Part shown: in pieces, positions 42,287 to 54,905 of the stretch | How positions within the stretch are numbered: position 1 is the first letter of the stretch | Layout of the letters: each line of letters begins with the position of its first letter | DNA from: Armillaria gallica | Taxonomy: Eukaryota; Basidiomycota; Agaricomycetes; Agaricales; Physalacriaceae | DNA length: 64,000 nt | Assembly: GCA_037576215.1 (NCBI GenBank) | Contig: JBANDB010000004.1 | Span: forward strand, 4,278,001-4,342,000 | Direction: 5' to 3' | Made by a program: the position numbers and the translations under genes | Notes under the pieces: generated by a model | Seen by the model: only the letters and a program-made list of their open reading frames with translations | What the model was told of the DNA's origin: nothing | Databases searched by the model: none

Positions 42287-45200
42287 TCACTGCTGCTGCA
42301 TACGCTTCCACAGCTCGACAGTCTCGTCCAAGCTCCTCACACTCCATCCAGTCCCAAGCGACGTAGCCATCGTACTACCAGTCGCATGCAAGACCTCCTT
42401 GATCCCCTCATCCAGCAATCGAGCATCAAATGTACCCTCCGGCCTCCCAAAGCACTGTGCATACGCGTCGCTCGCCAGTCCTTTCATAATCTGCATCACC
42501 GTCGACACTGGGACCATGTTCCTCAACAAATACCACGCCAGCCTCTCTGCGTCCCCTTTCGATTTCAAGGACACCTTGGCTCCCACCGTATATGCCGCAA
42601 AGATTTCCAAGAACTGAGGATCCTTCCTGATGACATCTAGCCGCTCATCGAGCGCATGCAGCGCCCCCATCACAGTTGAATCCCTGATCAGCGGTATCCT
42701 GGGATTGTTCTCCGACCTCCCGCTGAACCTCCGGTCATAGATCCTGCTGTAAAAGTCGGCCGCGAACCGCAGATCCTGCATCCGTAGATGGAAATACAGG
42801 TCCTGTTCCTCCATCCGTCGATACACCCAAAGCATCAGATGTGATTGAAGCGACTGCGGTTTGCCCTGCAGAATGGAGTCATACAGCGCCGCATGACAAT
42901 ACGAAGTGAACAAGCTCTCCTCATCCGTGTCCCCGTCCCAGCCATTACTGAAATGGTCAGCGAACGACAGGTACACAGGGTCATTGGAAAACGAGTTAAT
43001 AAATTCACTCAGATCACTCGCAGGATGCGACTTGGTCGTTAGCTGCGGGAAGTCCAAGATGGCGGCTTCTCCCGCTGAGCTCCTAGACCGGACAAATAAG
43101 CTCCTGCTCCCCCTCGGATCTTCCGTGTAGCTCAAGAATGCTGTACGTCTCTTCACGTACAGCGTTTGGCTTCGCACCAAGCTCTCTCGATGCTGTCCGA
43201 CACGTTCTAGGTCCAAGTGGAACGGCCAGTACCTTGGCGTGTCCACACGTATGGACATCACCTTGTCCATTTCTGGTATAAGCGTAGGAGAAATCAGCTG
43301 CGTCGTGCCCGTCTCGGTCCCATCCCGGACGGTTATCTTCAGCGGCAAATAGACAACCTCCTTCGTCTCAACATCGCGCGCAATCAAACATCTCGGCTCC
43401 GCTGCTAGCACCCACAAGTGTCTCAATGCCTGCAGATAGACTTTGTTGTCCGACGATACTTGGTGGAACCGCGGGTAAAACGCAATGACCATGCTCGCGA
43501 TCGCAGCATCCGAGGTGCCCAGAGTATACCTTCCCGCACCGAGGAAGAGGAGACCAATCGCCTGGTAAGTCGCAACGTGGATACCATACTTGTGCGTCGG
43601 ATGGTACATCGTTTGATTGAACATCCCATATGCGTAACGCAACCGTCGGAACGAGGTTATTTCCCCAGTGCCAGCCATGACCATGCTCAGGGCAATCGAT
43701 ATCAAGTTTAGCCCGTCACGCACGGCGGACCGTTTGATGCGATGGTCAAAATTGGGCCCTAGTAACACATTAGCATATGGTCCACTCCTGTCAGAAGAAC
43801 TCACCATTTGAATAGACCATGCGCGTGAAGAGATCAAAATAGCGGATGATCAACTTGTAAGCCTCCTGCCTCGCGGTCCCAGCATATTTGAGTCCCACAG
43901 CAAAACAGCACCCAGCAATGATATTGTAATACGCCAACTCCAGCGCATCATCTATGGCCGCCCCACTCTCGAACCTCAATTTGATAGCAGCCCTGATCGT
44001 CTCCGGAATCTGATTGGTGAGCCAGGTCGTCGTGGGTTCAATAGAGCCCCACAAGATCAACGACCTAGCCAACACCCTCGTAAGCAAGAAACTCGGTTGA
44101 ATCGAATTCAATGCAAGGATGGTATCAGGCATCGGCAGCATATCCGCAATATCCTTTCTCCCCGTTCGCAGGTACATCAGCCCGAGAGCCATGGTCGCAG
44201 CAGGGCACGTCAAGTTCAAATCGAACGACGGATGACTACCCAGACCAATCGAATGTTGCTCGTCCCCTTGAATGAGAAAATTCAGCCGCCGTACCATCTC
44301 AACGTCCGCAGGAATCATTGTACCCTTGCCCAGCATTATCAACCCAAATGCCAGCGCAGCAGACGTCGTATACGTTTCCCGGTACTCGTTATGCAAATCA
44401 GGCTGGAAGAGGTCTTTGCGACTGATTTCTCGCAAACATACTTCAGCGTACCGCCGGTGTTTCGTCCCGAGATACAGGAGCCCCATACCTATCAACCCAG
44501 CAGATTGCGTCATCAGTGTGATGTTCAGATCGACATCTGGCGTAGGGAGCAGCGCAGGTGTATGCACTGCAAGTAGTTTCGTCACCGAAGCATTACCACT
44601 ACCAACATTTGCCGCAGCCAAGCCCAACAATACACCGATGGAGGTTATATCGTGTTTAGGCGTTAGGTACTGAAAGGTATTCCAAGCGACCATCTCCTTG
44701 AGATGACCGGAAAGGCCCAGTCCAAACAAAAAGCCTGCGTGGCTTGGCGACAAGTCGTTTGGCTTGTTGAATGCAATCCATGAACTCTCAACACCTTTCG
44801 TTGCGGAAGATATACGCAGGCCAGCAGCGACACCGTTGTGGAATTCCCCCCAATGAATAGAATCCTGATGGAGCAACTTCACGTCCGGTACCACATGAAC
44901 GTTGTGGGGATGAATCCGAATAGTGTAGTTGACTATGGGTATGGTGTATGCCTGTCGCGAAACCTTCGATACGGAACCAAATGTAAACATAGCACGACCG
45001 TAAGCCAGTGCGTTTGTCCGTTCGGCTATCCGCAGTGCTTGATGCTGAAATTCTTTGTTCTGATCCACCTCACTGTCGAAATGCGACCCGTCAGCAGAAA
45101 TAAAAACGTTGGCATTGAAGACGTACCCGGCATCTGGTCGATCCACGAACGGCCGATAGGTTTGAATGTACGCAGAGTTCAACAGACGTGCCACGTCTTC

Positions 45201-48200
45201 CAGTCTTCTGTCCTGTCCAAATCGAATGTCTGTGAAGTCATCCAAGTCTAGTTCGACCCCAGAAACTGCTTCGATTTCTCCAAAGGCCAACGTTCGAGCT
45301 TCAACGATAATTTGGCTCATCGTTCGACGTCGTCCTGCGTTTTTCTGACTCGAAAATCAGTACTTTCAAGATTAGAATTGTTTCATCTAAACGTACTATG
45401 AAATCTTTGATTGGTCGGTAGCCGTCCTTTGCAAGGATGTCCGGGTCATGAACTGCAGACGCAGCAACATCCTCACGTCCGATGGCGCGATACACGGATG
45501 GTGGCCAGTGGACGGGCGGCATAAGCTGGCACGTTCTTATGGCTTCCCTCAGAGGAGATGCCAGACCCAGAGGCAATCGATCCAAAAAATCCGGGCCAAT
45601 ACCTGACGTCACCATGTAATATACAGCATTTTCTGCGCGCTTTTGGCTCTGAGTAACTGTTTTGTCGGCCAGGCACTTGTATACCTCTGTGAGCTTGGCG
45701 CTAGATTCTAGTGGGTCTTTATGGCCAAATGCGAATGCGGGTCGTATATTAAAACGTGCCGCCATTCCTGATGCGTCTTGCCATGGCACTTTTGCATCCC
45801 ACTCAGGATTGCTTATTCTGCCGTATAAAATAGCTGAGATATCAGGAGGCCATGCGGGGATGCGATCCTCAACATATTCGACATCTGATGAAGAATTAAG
45901 CCTTGTAGTACAAGAAAACTGCAGACCCACGTGCGCTTGACGGGTACGGCCAGTCCGGAGTATTGCAAGGACACAGCCGCCTCCAGTAGTCTGCCCACTC
46001 TGGACGTATTATCCACGCTATTCGACAGATGACGTCGACCAGTTCTTGCAGAGAACGATAATGATCGACAGTTAGACGGAGATCTTCGCCAAGCGTATGC
46101 AGGGCGTATAACACAGGTGCAAGAAGGATAGGTCGATCTTCCTGAATGACTTCAGCCTGCTGTATGGGAGGATGCTGCTTCAATAAACGAAGTACAGGAT
46201 CATTTCGAAAACGCGACTTTGAAGACGATTTGTCCAAAAGTGTCCACGGATCGGCTTCTTTTTCTTTGCCCTTGTTCTTCTGGCACAAAGTGACTCCACA
46301 AACGAGATATAAACTTGTTCTTAGCGCCCTGAACTCTATCTCATCCGTATATCGCATGTCTTCCTTGCACCACAACAGCAAGAATATCCGATGAATGGCG
46401 AAGTAGATGTTCTCTGGAAGATATAACGAGAGCACCTGAAGCACCTGAACAGCCAAGAGACTTTGCGGTATCATGCTCATATTAATCTCTGATTTCCGGC
46501 CGTCTCTATGGACGAGCGTTACCGATGACATTAATCCTGCTTCCAGGGAAACAATATCACCGCGAGAGTTGTCAACATCCATTTTTGAGTCGTCTGGTCG
46601 TGGTGCGTCGATGACACTGATGGGCACCTCGTTGACTCCGAGACATAGAAGAGCAAGAGAATGGTCGGGCTTCAGAATGAGCAGGTCATGCATTGCAGGA
46701 CGAGTTGAACAGATTGAGACAAAAGAGACGGCGGGAATGGTAGAAATTTGGTTAACATGCATAGTGTGATCTTCCTTTTCCGAGACTGAGAAGAGCAACG
46801 AGGATTTACTTTGTGGAAGAGAGACAGCAAGAAGAGAGCGTTCCTCGTTGCCATCCCATCGATGGTCAAAAATTGATACAGACATTGAACGCCATGCCTT
46901 TGCGCTGAGGAGACGCTTGAGGGAATCACTCGGCGATGGGAAAACAGGAAGACTCACTCAGCTTCGGATATGTCATGGGTAGAAAGCCTTTGGGCCCAAA
47001 ATGACGTCTTCATTCTCCCTGTTTCGGGCGGAAGGAATGACATGTCATCCTTTAGTCTGCTTCCCAGCACCATCTTGTCCAGTGTTACGCTTAGATCATG
47101 CCTATTGAAAGAATCTCTGCGTGTTTTACTAGGTGTGCTGGGCCTTACAGGATCAACAGTAGCGGCAAGGGCTGCGGGCATCCCAGGAAGCGAGGCCAAA
47201 GAATGGATGTCGGGAAGAAATGTATGGATTTTCGTAGTTTCGTCGTGGCGTCCTTGCAGAGTATCTGCTGGAGGCTTCAAACCGGCCATGGACATGGACC
47301 GACGCTTTCGAGCGCGCTCTTTCATAAGCTCGCGACCAGCTGGCCGGGGCGCGTCCTTGGCTTTGATGTAAGCATACCGCCAAATAGATACCGAGTGCTT
47401 GGCTTCATCTACAGTCACAGCGACCTGGTATGAAGTAGCAACAGAACGCTGCGATACCCATATGAGCGCCTCGGAAGGAGGTACTGTTATCAAGTGCGAT
47501 GAAGCCTTTTCTTCCTCGTCAATGAGACGCGCGGACACGTCGTCTGGGCCCCCGATGATTCCTGCTGTTACGCCGAGGGCTCCAACTTCAGTTATTGGGT
47601 TCACCAAGGCAAATATTGTGGGCAAGACCTCCTCCCCAGACCGCTCAGCCTCTACAAGTTCTTGGGGATGTACTTGTCGCTGAATCATGACACCGAAGGG
47701 TGATATGGGCCACGCTCTGCGAACGATGTATGGAACGGTGAACGTGTATCTGGTGCCGTCCTGCAGAAATGCCATGCCCTTTGTGCGCAGGAACACGAAA
47801 ACAGTTGGAATACGTTTCACTGTTTCTGAATAGCCAGCGGGCCGCTCAGAGAGAGTAAAGGGTCCAAATGATGATTTGGTAGGTTGGGGAACGGATGTTG
47901 GATAGGTGTAGTCTCGAAGGCCGAAATCTGCCTTTGGAGCAAACTGCTCCAGCCAGCCAAAGCATGCCCACTGGATATTCTGACGCTCGACCTCGAAATC
48001 CCATCTCTTCCTCAAGACTCCGCCAGAACTGAGTGCGGCTGAACGGTCGTTCCATGTGAGCTGGAAACCATTCCAAGGATCGCCTTCGGATTCGAAATAT
48101 GTCGAGTGAATGGCATTTTTTGGCTCGAGCGCTGTTCCTCGTAGGGCAGCCCTTACTGATTTTAACAAGTCGGATTCTTCATGGGATGGCTGGGGCTCTA

Positions 48201-48399
48201 GATGCGACAGATATTGGTGGGCAGAGGAACTGGGTGGTCCGTGGGCATGTACGTCGACCGCGCTGGGGAGTTGGGAGAGGAGGACTGCGTTTCCTGAAAC
48301 CATGCCCGTGGGAGTCACGGTGGCAGGCAGCAGCAAGCTCGAACGCGTCGTCAAAATTTGTCCATGTTTGCCTCTCTCTATCTCCTCTCCTTCCTCCAT
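42287..48399 (-). CDS. APC1: Anaphase-promoting complex subunit 1
   Basis: Five minus-strand exons (46,958-48,399, 45,931-46,904, 45,397-45,884, 43,805-45,344, 42,287-43,758) keep frame to 1,971 residues, usual for Apc1. The N-terminal third is the beta-propeller-like region ([31 protein letters not shown]). PC repeats, which form the toroid seen in Apc1 and proteasome Rpn1/Rpn2, run from about residue 1130 to 1480 ([62 protein letters not shown]). The C-terminal part follows ([25 protein letters not shown]). Apc1 is the largest scaffold of the nuclear APC/C ubiquitin ligase. Intron 1 has two possible acceptors; only the 53-nt version is long enough and it restores a conserved join. Confidence 0.93.
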
Positions 48400-48425
48400 T
48401 GCTTGCGTCACTTTCCACCACGATC
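48400..48425. promoter_or_regulatory. 26-bp space between divergent start codons
   Basis: Only 26 bp separate the APC1 ATG (minus strand, 48,399) from the phosphatase ATG (48,426). At least one gene must start transcription inside the other's coding region, or the APC1 protein starts further in. Confidence 0.6.
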
Positions 48426-49709
48426 ATGCCAATATACGACCCGGACAAATGGATAGAGCAGCTCAAACGATGCCAGCACCTCCAGGAAGCCGAAATGAAG
48501 AAACTCTGCGAACGTGTCCGTGCAATCCTCATGGAAGAGTCCAACATTCAGCCCGTCTCGAGTCCAGTCACAATATGCGGCGATATCCATGGCCAGTTCT
48601 GGGATTTGCTCGAACTCCTTCGGAAAGGCGGTGACGTTCCAGAGACAAGCTACATATTTATGGCACGTATGTGTTCTTTTCGACGTGTTATGCAGACATT
48701 TATGTTTCCTAGGGTGATTTCGTGGACCGGGGGCACTACAGCTTGGAGACTGTTACATTATTGCTCACTCTCAAAGCAAGGTCGGCGTAACCCGTTGATC
48801 CGGCATCCCTATAATCTCATTGCTAAGCAAGATACCCCGATAAAGTGACTCTACTGCGAGGGAATCATGAGAGTCGGCAGATCACGCAGGTGTATGGATT
48901 TTACGGTATGTCAATATAGCTTCATGACTACGCGGCCTTATCATTTAGTAGACGAATGCCAACAAAAGTATGGAAGTGCGACGGTATGGAAAGCTTGTTG
49001 CGGTGTCTTTGACTATCTCAACCTGGCCGCTGTTCGTTTCCTTCCCCTCATTCCCTTTTTCTTGTTCATTTGACCGCTCGTAGATCATCGATGGCGAAAC
49101 TTTGTGTGTACATGGTGGTTTGTCTCCCGACATCAGAACTTTAGACCAAATTCGGCTTCTTTCCCGAGCGCAGGAAATACCGCATGAAGGCGCCTTCTGT
49201 GGTAAATTCCTTTGCCAATAAACAATATAGCACCATCTCATGCTATACCTCCAGATTTAATGTGGTCGGACCCTGACGACGTCGACAACTGGGCCGTAAG
49301 TCCTCGAGGGGCTGGGTGGTTATTCGGAGGCTCGGTTGCACAAGAGGTCAGGGATCTGTTCCATTCATGTTTCCTCCTCTCACGGACAATCACCAGTTTA
49401 ATCATGTCAACGATCTCAAATTGATCGCCCGAGCTCATCAACTCGTTCAGGAAGGCTACAAGCACATGTTCGACCAACAACTCGTCACCGTTTGGTCGGC
49501 ACCGAATTACTGCTACCGCTGCGGAAATCTAGCTTCAATCATGACAGTGCATGAAAATGGAGAGAAGTCATTCACTGTGTATGGTCCAGCAGAAGAAAAT
49601 GCACGAGATAAAGGCATGACAACACGACGGATGGTGCGTCTTTATTTGATATACCGGTCTTGGTAATTAAGTATTCTTTCAGAATACCAATATACAGTAT
49701 TTCGTATGA
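48426..49709 (+). CDS. SIT4: SIT4/Ppe1 (PP6-type) Ser/Thr protein phosphatase catalytic subunit
   Basis: Eight exons (48,426-48,662, 48,713-48,780, 48,832-48,905, 48,952-49,031, 49,084-49,201, 49,255-49,346, 49,397-49,633, 49,683-49,709) give 310 residues. Catalytic motifs: [101 protein letters not shown], and the PP2A-family C-terminal TNIQYFV. The middle matches Ppe1/Sit4 better than PP4 or PP2A. This enzyme acts in G1/S progression and TOR signalling with SAP subunits. The first intron (48,663-48,712) must start with GC: only ATG-GC...AG-GGT restores MGDFVDRG. It is convergent with the GGPP synthase gene, with 38 bp between stops. Confidence 0.92.
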
Positions 49710-49747
49710 TAGTTTTATACATTTATCTTCTAATCAGATACACTGGG

Positions 49748-51144
49748 CTACGACGTATGGGTGAGTTTGGAACTATCAACATAGAAGAAGTCCATGAGCT
49801 TCTCCAAGCCCCTGTTACCGCCCAACCTAGCTATCTCGGCTCGTGTTTTCTTATCGAGCAAGTCCATTACGCTAAGAGTGTAGTCGAATGACTTTGTGTG
49901 GTCCTTGAGATATGATATAACGTGGTGTTTTAACGTTGGAGTCGTGGGACGCTTTTGTAGTACATCTGACGACGTTGATGGGTATATTTGACAATCATAA
50001 TACAATAGCAACGTACTGAGAACCTGTCTGTTTGTAGTGTCTGCATGGATGCCATGAACGATGGGGAAAGAGAATTTCCCCTCCGTAAGGTCTTCAGCGA
50101 AACCTTTATTGGTGCTGTACTGCTTGCACGATCAGCTGTAGTGCGAAAAGATCACCAAAAAATAACACACCTCGGGGCTTTGCAAGTTTAAAAGGTCGTC
50201 ACGAATTTGAAAGTAAACGCCGATGAGGTTAACCAGAGGAACATAGTCGCTTGAAATGGTTCTATGAACACTCAAGACAAGAATCTGTTGAAGGGCTTAC
50301 ACGCCAATATTGGTAGTAGCACAAGCCATCATCAACTTGATGCCTATTCGCAAGAGACCGCCAGTCTCTAGAAGATGCTCAGCTCCATGCCAATCCCAGT
50401 CACTAAACAATCTTCACTGTTGTTGACCATTCCGATGTAATCTTCCTCTGTAGGGCATCTCAATGAGTCTCTCCATTGCAACTCAAGACCTTGGCCGCGA
50501 TGCAAAGACAAAAGCTCCGCTACCAGACGGTTGAATTAGCGACGTTCCTTAACACAGATCGCTGACATACTGGTGACGATTGCATCCAGGTCAACATCTC
50601 TCGACGTTCCGAAATTTCCAGCTCTTCGAAGCGCATGGAGCTCCTCGTAAGCGAGGAAGTAGACATAATTTGCGGTATTGATTGTTTGAGGAATTCCGTA
50701 AATTTTATGGGCAACTGAAGTGAAAGTGAGCGCATCGACGGAGTGGAGTGTCGAAATACCCTTACCAGGCCGTCCCCTTCTCAGCTGAGAGTCATCTTCT
50801 ATATCATCTACCCTAGTCATCGGTCACGGGACGTCGCACAAGAAATTCGAACTTTAAACGTACAGCAGACTGGCGTTGTGTAGCATATTTACTATGCGAG
50901 AGATGACTTTGGTCTTTTCCTCAGGAACATTGAGCCAGATGTTGAATGCTTCAATCAGTCTGCTACGCATGTCTTTTCCAGGATTCGACGTAATAAACGT
51001 AAACGGTTCCAACAGTTCCTGCGCATCCGTTTAGGTCAGGATTGTTCGAATCTGTCCAGAGCCGCTCACATTTTCATGTCGTTCTGACCATGAAGGTTCA
51101 CTAGATAGTCTCTCCAGGAGATCCTCGTAAATCGAAAGAGACAT
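49748..51144 (-). CDS. BTS1: Geranylgeranyl diphosphate synthase
   Basis: Minus-strand gene starting [19 protein letters not shown] at 51,144, with many short introns. Motifs in order: [20 protein letters not shown] (substrate-binding Lys/Arg), [18 protein letters not shown] (first Asp-rich motif), [63 protein letters not shown] (second Asp-rich motif), [17 protein letters not shown] and [20 protein letters not shown]. It condenses farnesyl diphosphate with isopentenyl diphosphate to give GGPP for protein prenylation and diterpenes. No terpene cyclase or P450 genes lie nearby, so a housekeeping role is more likely than a diterpene cluster. Confidence 0.93.
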
Positions 51145-51304
51145 GATGGTACGATGGTCAAGAGCTATTTGTATCCATTTACACCGCCACAGCATGCGAC
51201 ATTATCCTCGCCCTAAGCGCTGACTCAAATGGTAGATGGGATGCAAATCATTCATATGCGGCAGGATGGAAAAGTGTACAAGGAACGTAGAAATATAATC
51301 TTTC

Positions 51305-51941
51305 TTATGCCTTGCCCGCAGCAGCAGCAGCCTTCGCGTCCTCTGCAGCAGCGACAGCCGGGTTGACCTTTTTGCCATCCTTCCACCGGACTCGCGGGGG
51401 AGGGGCACGGTTACGACGGCCCTCGCGAGATCGCACACGAACGACTATGCAACAGAGAATCAGTCAAGAATTCCCGTAGCACAAGCGCTCGAGGAAAGCT
51501 CACCGTGGGAGTGGATAGCGCACGATACACAATAGCAGATTTTGATGTACAGTTTGGGAATAGCGTATTCTGTAGAATGAACGAGTGAGAAAGAGTACAC
51601 TAACAATAAAAACATCACTTCGCACCTGGGTAAACGCTAGCCTCACTGATATCCCGCACGGCAGCACTCTCGACCATGTTCCTCACTGTGAATCTCTTGA
51701 TAGCCTTGTCCTTGGCGACGCAGCGAGAGCAGTTGGAGCAGCGCATGAAGGTGGTGTGGCCACGGCCCTTCTTGTTACGACCGCCATTTCTTCTTTTCTT
51801 GGTCTGCACAACAAAATCGCGTCAGTTCACCATCCTCATCCTGCTGGCAAACCTCGCATCCAGCCCAATTCGCAACCCAACGTGTTCGCATTCATGGGCA
51901 GGACGTCCAGTATGTGTTCAGAGACGCTGAATGCTCACCAT
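51305..51941 (-). CDS. RPS26: 40S ribosomal protein S26
   Basis: The minus-strand protein reads [93 protein letters not shown] and an Ala/Lys-rich tail, about 125 residues, as usual for eS26. The Cys pairs (CSNC, CVSC) bind zinc. eS26 contacts mRNA near the 40S exit site. Exon 1 is only the ATG, followed by GTGAGC and an intron of about 130 nt ending TTGTGCAG; such tiny first exons are common in ribosomal-protein genes. Two more introns follow. Confidence 0.95.
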
Positions 51942-52248
51942 TTTAGTTGTCGGGGGTCTTGAGACTCGGGGTGGACGATGGCTAGCGACGGCGAGTGAAT
52001 TCTTGGGATGTAGACTGAAAATTCTCACGACTTCAGTATTTCCCGGAGATCGGCCCGAGGCTGCCCAAGCTCGGTCTATAGAAGCAACCTGACTTTGTCC
52101 GACACCGTCTACAGAGAACGCACTACTCAACAAGTATTTTAAGGTGAAGAATCAAGAGCTTTTTGCCATCAGACACATCGATTTTCTCGCTTGTAGGACC
52201 AATCTTACACTACATAATAGCAGACACTTAATTCAGTAGCACACGCTT

Positions 52249-52280
52249 GCGGTCGGCGGGACGACTCCGGTTGATTTTTG
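52249..52280 (+). repeat. Inverted repeat, left arm
   Basis: TTGCGGTCGGCGGGACGACT... matches the reverse complement of 53,979-54,010 exactly over 32 bp. Weaker similarity continues inward past GACAATGAAG...CATGCCAC. Confidence 0.75.
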
Positions 52281-53978
52281 AATTTTCGGACAATGAAGAC
52301 GATCATGCCACAACCTCTTGGCTTCTCTCCACGACTGAAGCGGTTCCGCCACTGCCTTTATAACAACAGATTCTGTCCTGCTGGTGGGTAGTATGGCGTC
52401 TCGCAATGTTTGGATAGGAGATCCCCGCATAATGACTGTCACCACCCTTTTCACTCGCGATTTCCGTCGATGTTCGCCACTGGCTCCTCTCTCGCCTTTT
52501 CGTGGTCCTCATGGGCAGTTTGGGTGTCTCGCTATAGTCGTCAATGCAGGTGCTGTCCACTCCCATAACCCTCAGTGTCGAACATCTGTTGGATGGATCT
52601 CAAATGACACTGGCCTCCATTGACAGGGCCTATACTTTTCAAGAGATCAGGGAATACCGTGCCGGAGAGCTTCATTGACCAAGGTCATGACTGAGTAAGC
52701 ATAATCTGACACGTCGAGGGACGAACAGAAGTGCGTTATCGCCCTGTGATGGGATTTGAAGTATATCACTGGGAAGTGTCGGGTGCGCTCTGGGCCTAAA
52801 CACGACAAAATTGGTGTGATACATGTTCTACAGATTCACCGGATGGCTAATTAGTGAATTTACCGGGTATCGTAGAGTTGTAAAGTCACAGAGGGCTTCC
52901 TTATATCGCTGAATTGCTTCAAAAGTCCCAGTGCGATTTCCTAGATGGAACACAGGTCCAGCTTTTGGCAAGACTTAAGTCTTAGATCATGCAAGTATAT
53001 CAACCGTGGTAAAGTGGCATTGTCGGTGGGTCGTAATCTTGAATCACCCTTGCATTGCATGATGTCGCAAGTGCTCGTCATGTATGTATTTCAGTATATT
53101 CGATGACAAACCCCAGAGGGCCACGGCGACTGATGAGAGACTTAACTGATTCTCCAGACGAGTCAACACGTCTAGTTTGCAGAATCTGAAGCTGCAAACC
53201 AGACACGTTCCGAACCGGACGTGTTCGTCAACAACACTTCTGATACGTCTTCTAACATTGACACAGATTATGCAGAATAGAATGTTAAGTTATCCCTTCC
53301 GTGTTCCATGAAAGTCCGGATAAATGTTGCGAAAAGAGCTGACAGGTGACAGACAGTATTCCCAAGAGGTCGATGTTTATGTCGCCATCCAAGTCGACGA
53401 GTATTGGGCATTGGAGGCTGCTATGGAAATTAGAGTCAGTTCAGAGATAAGCACAGTGCATATATCCACACCGAATCCACTGCCTGGAAATGAAATGGCA
53501 GACCATCATGAAGACTGCCTGTTCTGCTAAGCTACGCCAGTGATGAGACGTGTCAGACGTTGCGTATGTACATCTATGATCTGATGTGGTCGCGAGGGTG
53601 AACTAGAAAGGTATCCAGTCAGAGCGTGTTATGGCCTTGACAAGGAGGATATTAGGGACCAGGGCGATGACAGGAGGCGTTCACGATCTTGCAACGACAG
53701 GGATCTTGGCGAGTGTGGGCCTATGTGTGTATAAGTTAGAGGTAAACATAGCACATATATCCAGTACGCACCAAATCCACTGCTGGGTAATGCAGGGTAT
53801 ACCACTATGTCAAATGCCTGTTCTGTTACAACCCATAACCAACAAATCCAGCAATGTCAGGGATGGGATGTATCGGACGTTGTCGTAGAGCATGATAGCG
53901 GGGGAAAAGCATTCGGAACACACGGGCCGATGTGGCAGTGCTATATGTGGATAGTGGCATGTCCTTGCTTCATTGTGC

Positions 53979-54010
53979 AAAATCAACCGGAGTCGTCCCG
54001 CCGACCGCAA
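53979..54010 (-). repeat. Inverted repeat, right arm
   Basis: AAAATCAACCGGAGTCGTCC... is the perfect partner of 52,249-52,280. The pair encloses 1.76 kb that lacks a recognisable gene. Confidence 0.75.
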
Positions 54011-54905
54011 CACGCTTGCACGCAAAAGCCTGAGAGAGTGTCTCCCTCTATTTCTCCACACGACAGTTTTCATCTCGTGTCGAAGTACTTTTTGTTTTGA
54101 ATTGGGCTCTCAGACTCTGATTTTTATTGTGCACTTGTCCCCCTTCGTATCTATGAATGACTCCTTACTAATTTCTGGGTTCTTTTTGGGCGTACTTTGG
54201 CGACTCTATTGAAACCACTCGGCAGATCAATTACCTGAATGTCTATCCTCCTTCTCTTTATCATGCTCGCCTCGTCAATTGCCTCACTCTTGCGTAACTG
54301 TCTCATTCCATGCATTATCCCACTGATAAAGCTGTGTACAACTCTTCCTGCCACGCGTCAAAGCCATACAGACGATGTACAAGCTATTGGCGAAGGGCCT
54401 CTACAAGTATGAGCGTATCGTCACCAAGGACAACCCGATTTTCGAAAAGGTCAAGCAATAAGTCGAAGTTAGTCAACCATTGATGGTTTTACCTTTGTGT
54501 AATGAAACGATACATACCACCAGCGATGCATTGGTGATTCGTCTTGGGAGATTTCTTGGAGACCAGCTGCTACGTCTAGTTATTGTTCATCTTGCCGGCA
54601 ACTTGCCGGTGTTAGACTGTCCGTGCTATATTCACTGCCGGCCAGCTCCCATGGAAGCCAAACTGAACATGAATTTGATGTCTCAGCCGGCCACAGTGAA
54701 CTCAAATTGTGTAGCTCGAGTTATGTCGGAAATGCTCTTCAATTTCTTGAAAATCGTTGGAAGCCGATGACGGATTACACGGCACCGGTATTTGCCGAAA
54801 GACGGACCGAGCTCGATTATTTTTATTTGAATAAATATTTCTCTCAACCGACTTGTACGACCGCTTCACCAGAGTCAGCTAATGTTTTGAGACACGAGAC
54901 ACGAC

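Larger units (their letters stand above)
51942..54905. other. Long intergenic region between RPS26 and UTP20
   Basis: Nearly 3 kb with no convincing gene. Parts on both strands resemble each other. A 32-bp perfect inverted repeat has arms at 52,249-52,280 and 53,979-54,010. Two diverged direct copies lie at about 53,360-53,580 and 53,700-53,900, sharing CATATATCCA, CCACTGC and ATGCCTGTTCTG-type blocks. The first few hundred bases should hold the RPS26 promoter. A 28-codon ORF at 54,375-54,461 (MYKLLAKGLYKYERIVTKDN...) is unassigned. Confidence 0.5.

Noticed and set aside
42399..45348. Plus-strand ORFs across the APC1 region
   Set aside because: Antisense shadows of the long APC1 exons, with no splice signals or motifs.
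46929..46957. Possible 29-nt mini-intron in APC1
   Set aside because: A 53-nt version with a CTCCTCAG acceptor keeps the same frame and gives the better conserved join.
49748..51144. Diterpene biosynthetic cluster around the GGPP synthase
   Set aside because: Neighbours are a phosphatase and a ribosomal protein; no cyclase, P450 or transporter is present.
52303..52623. Overlapping ORFs on both strands upstream of RPS26
   Set aside because: Neither shows a motif. They lie within the inverted-repeat region and could be chance frames.
54375..54461. 28-codon ORF MYKLLAKGLYKYERIVTKDN...
   Set aside because: It looks protein-like, but is very short with no upstream exon or family recognised; recorded only in the intergenic entry.
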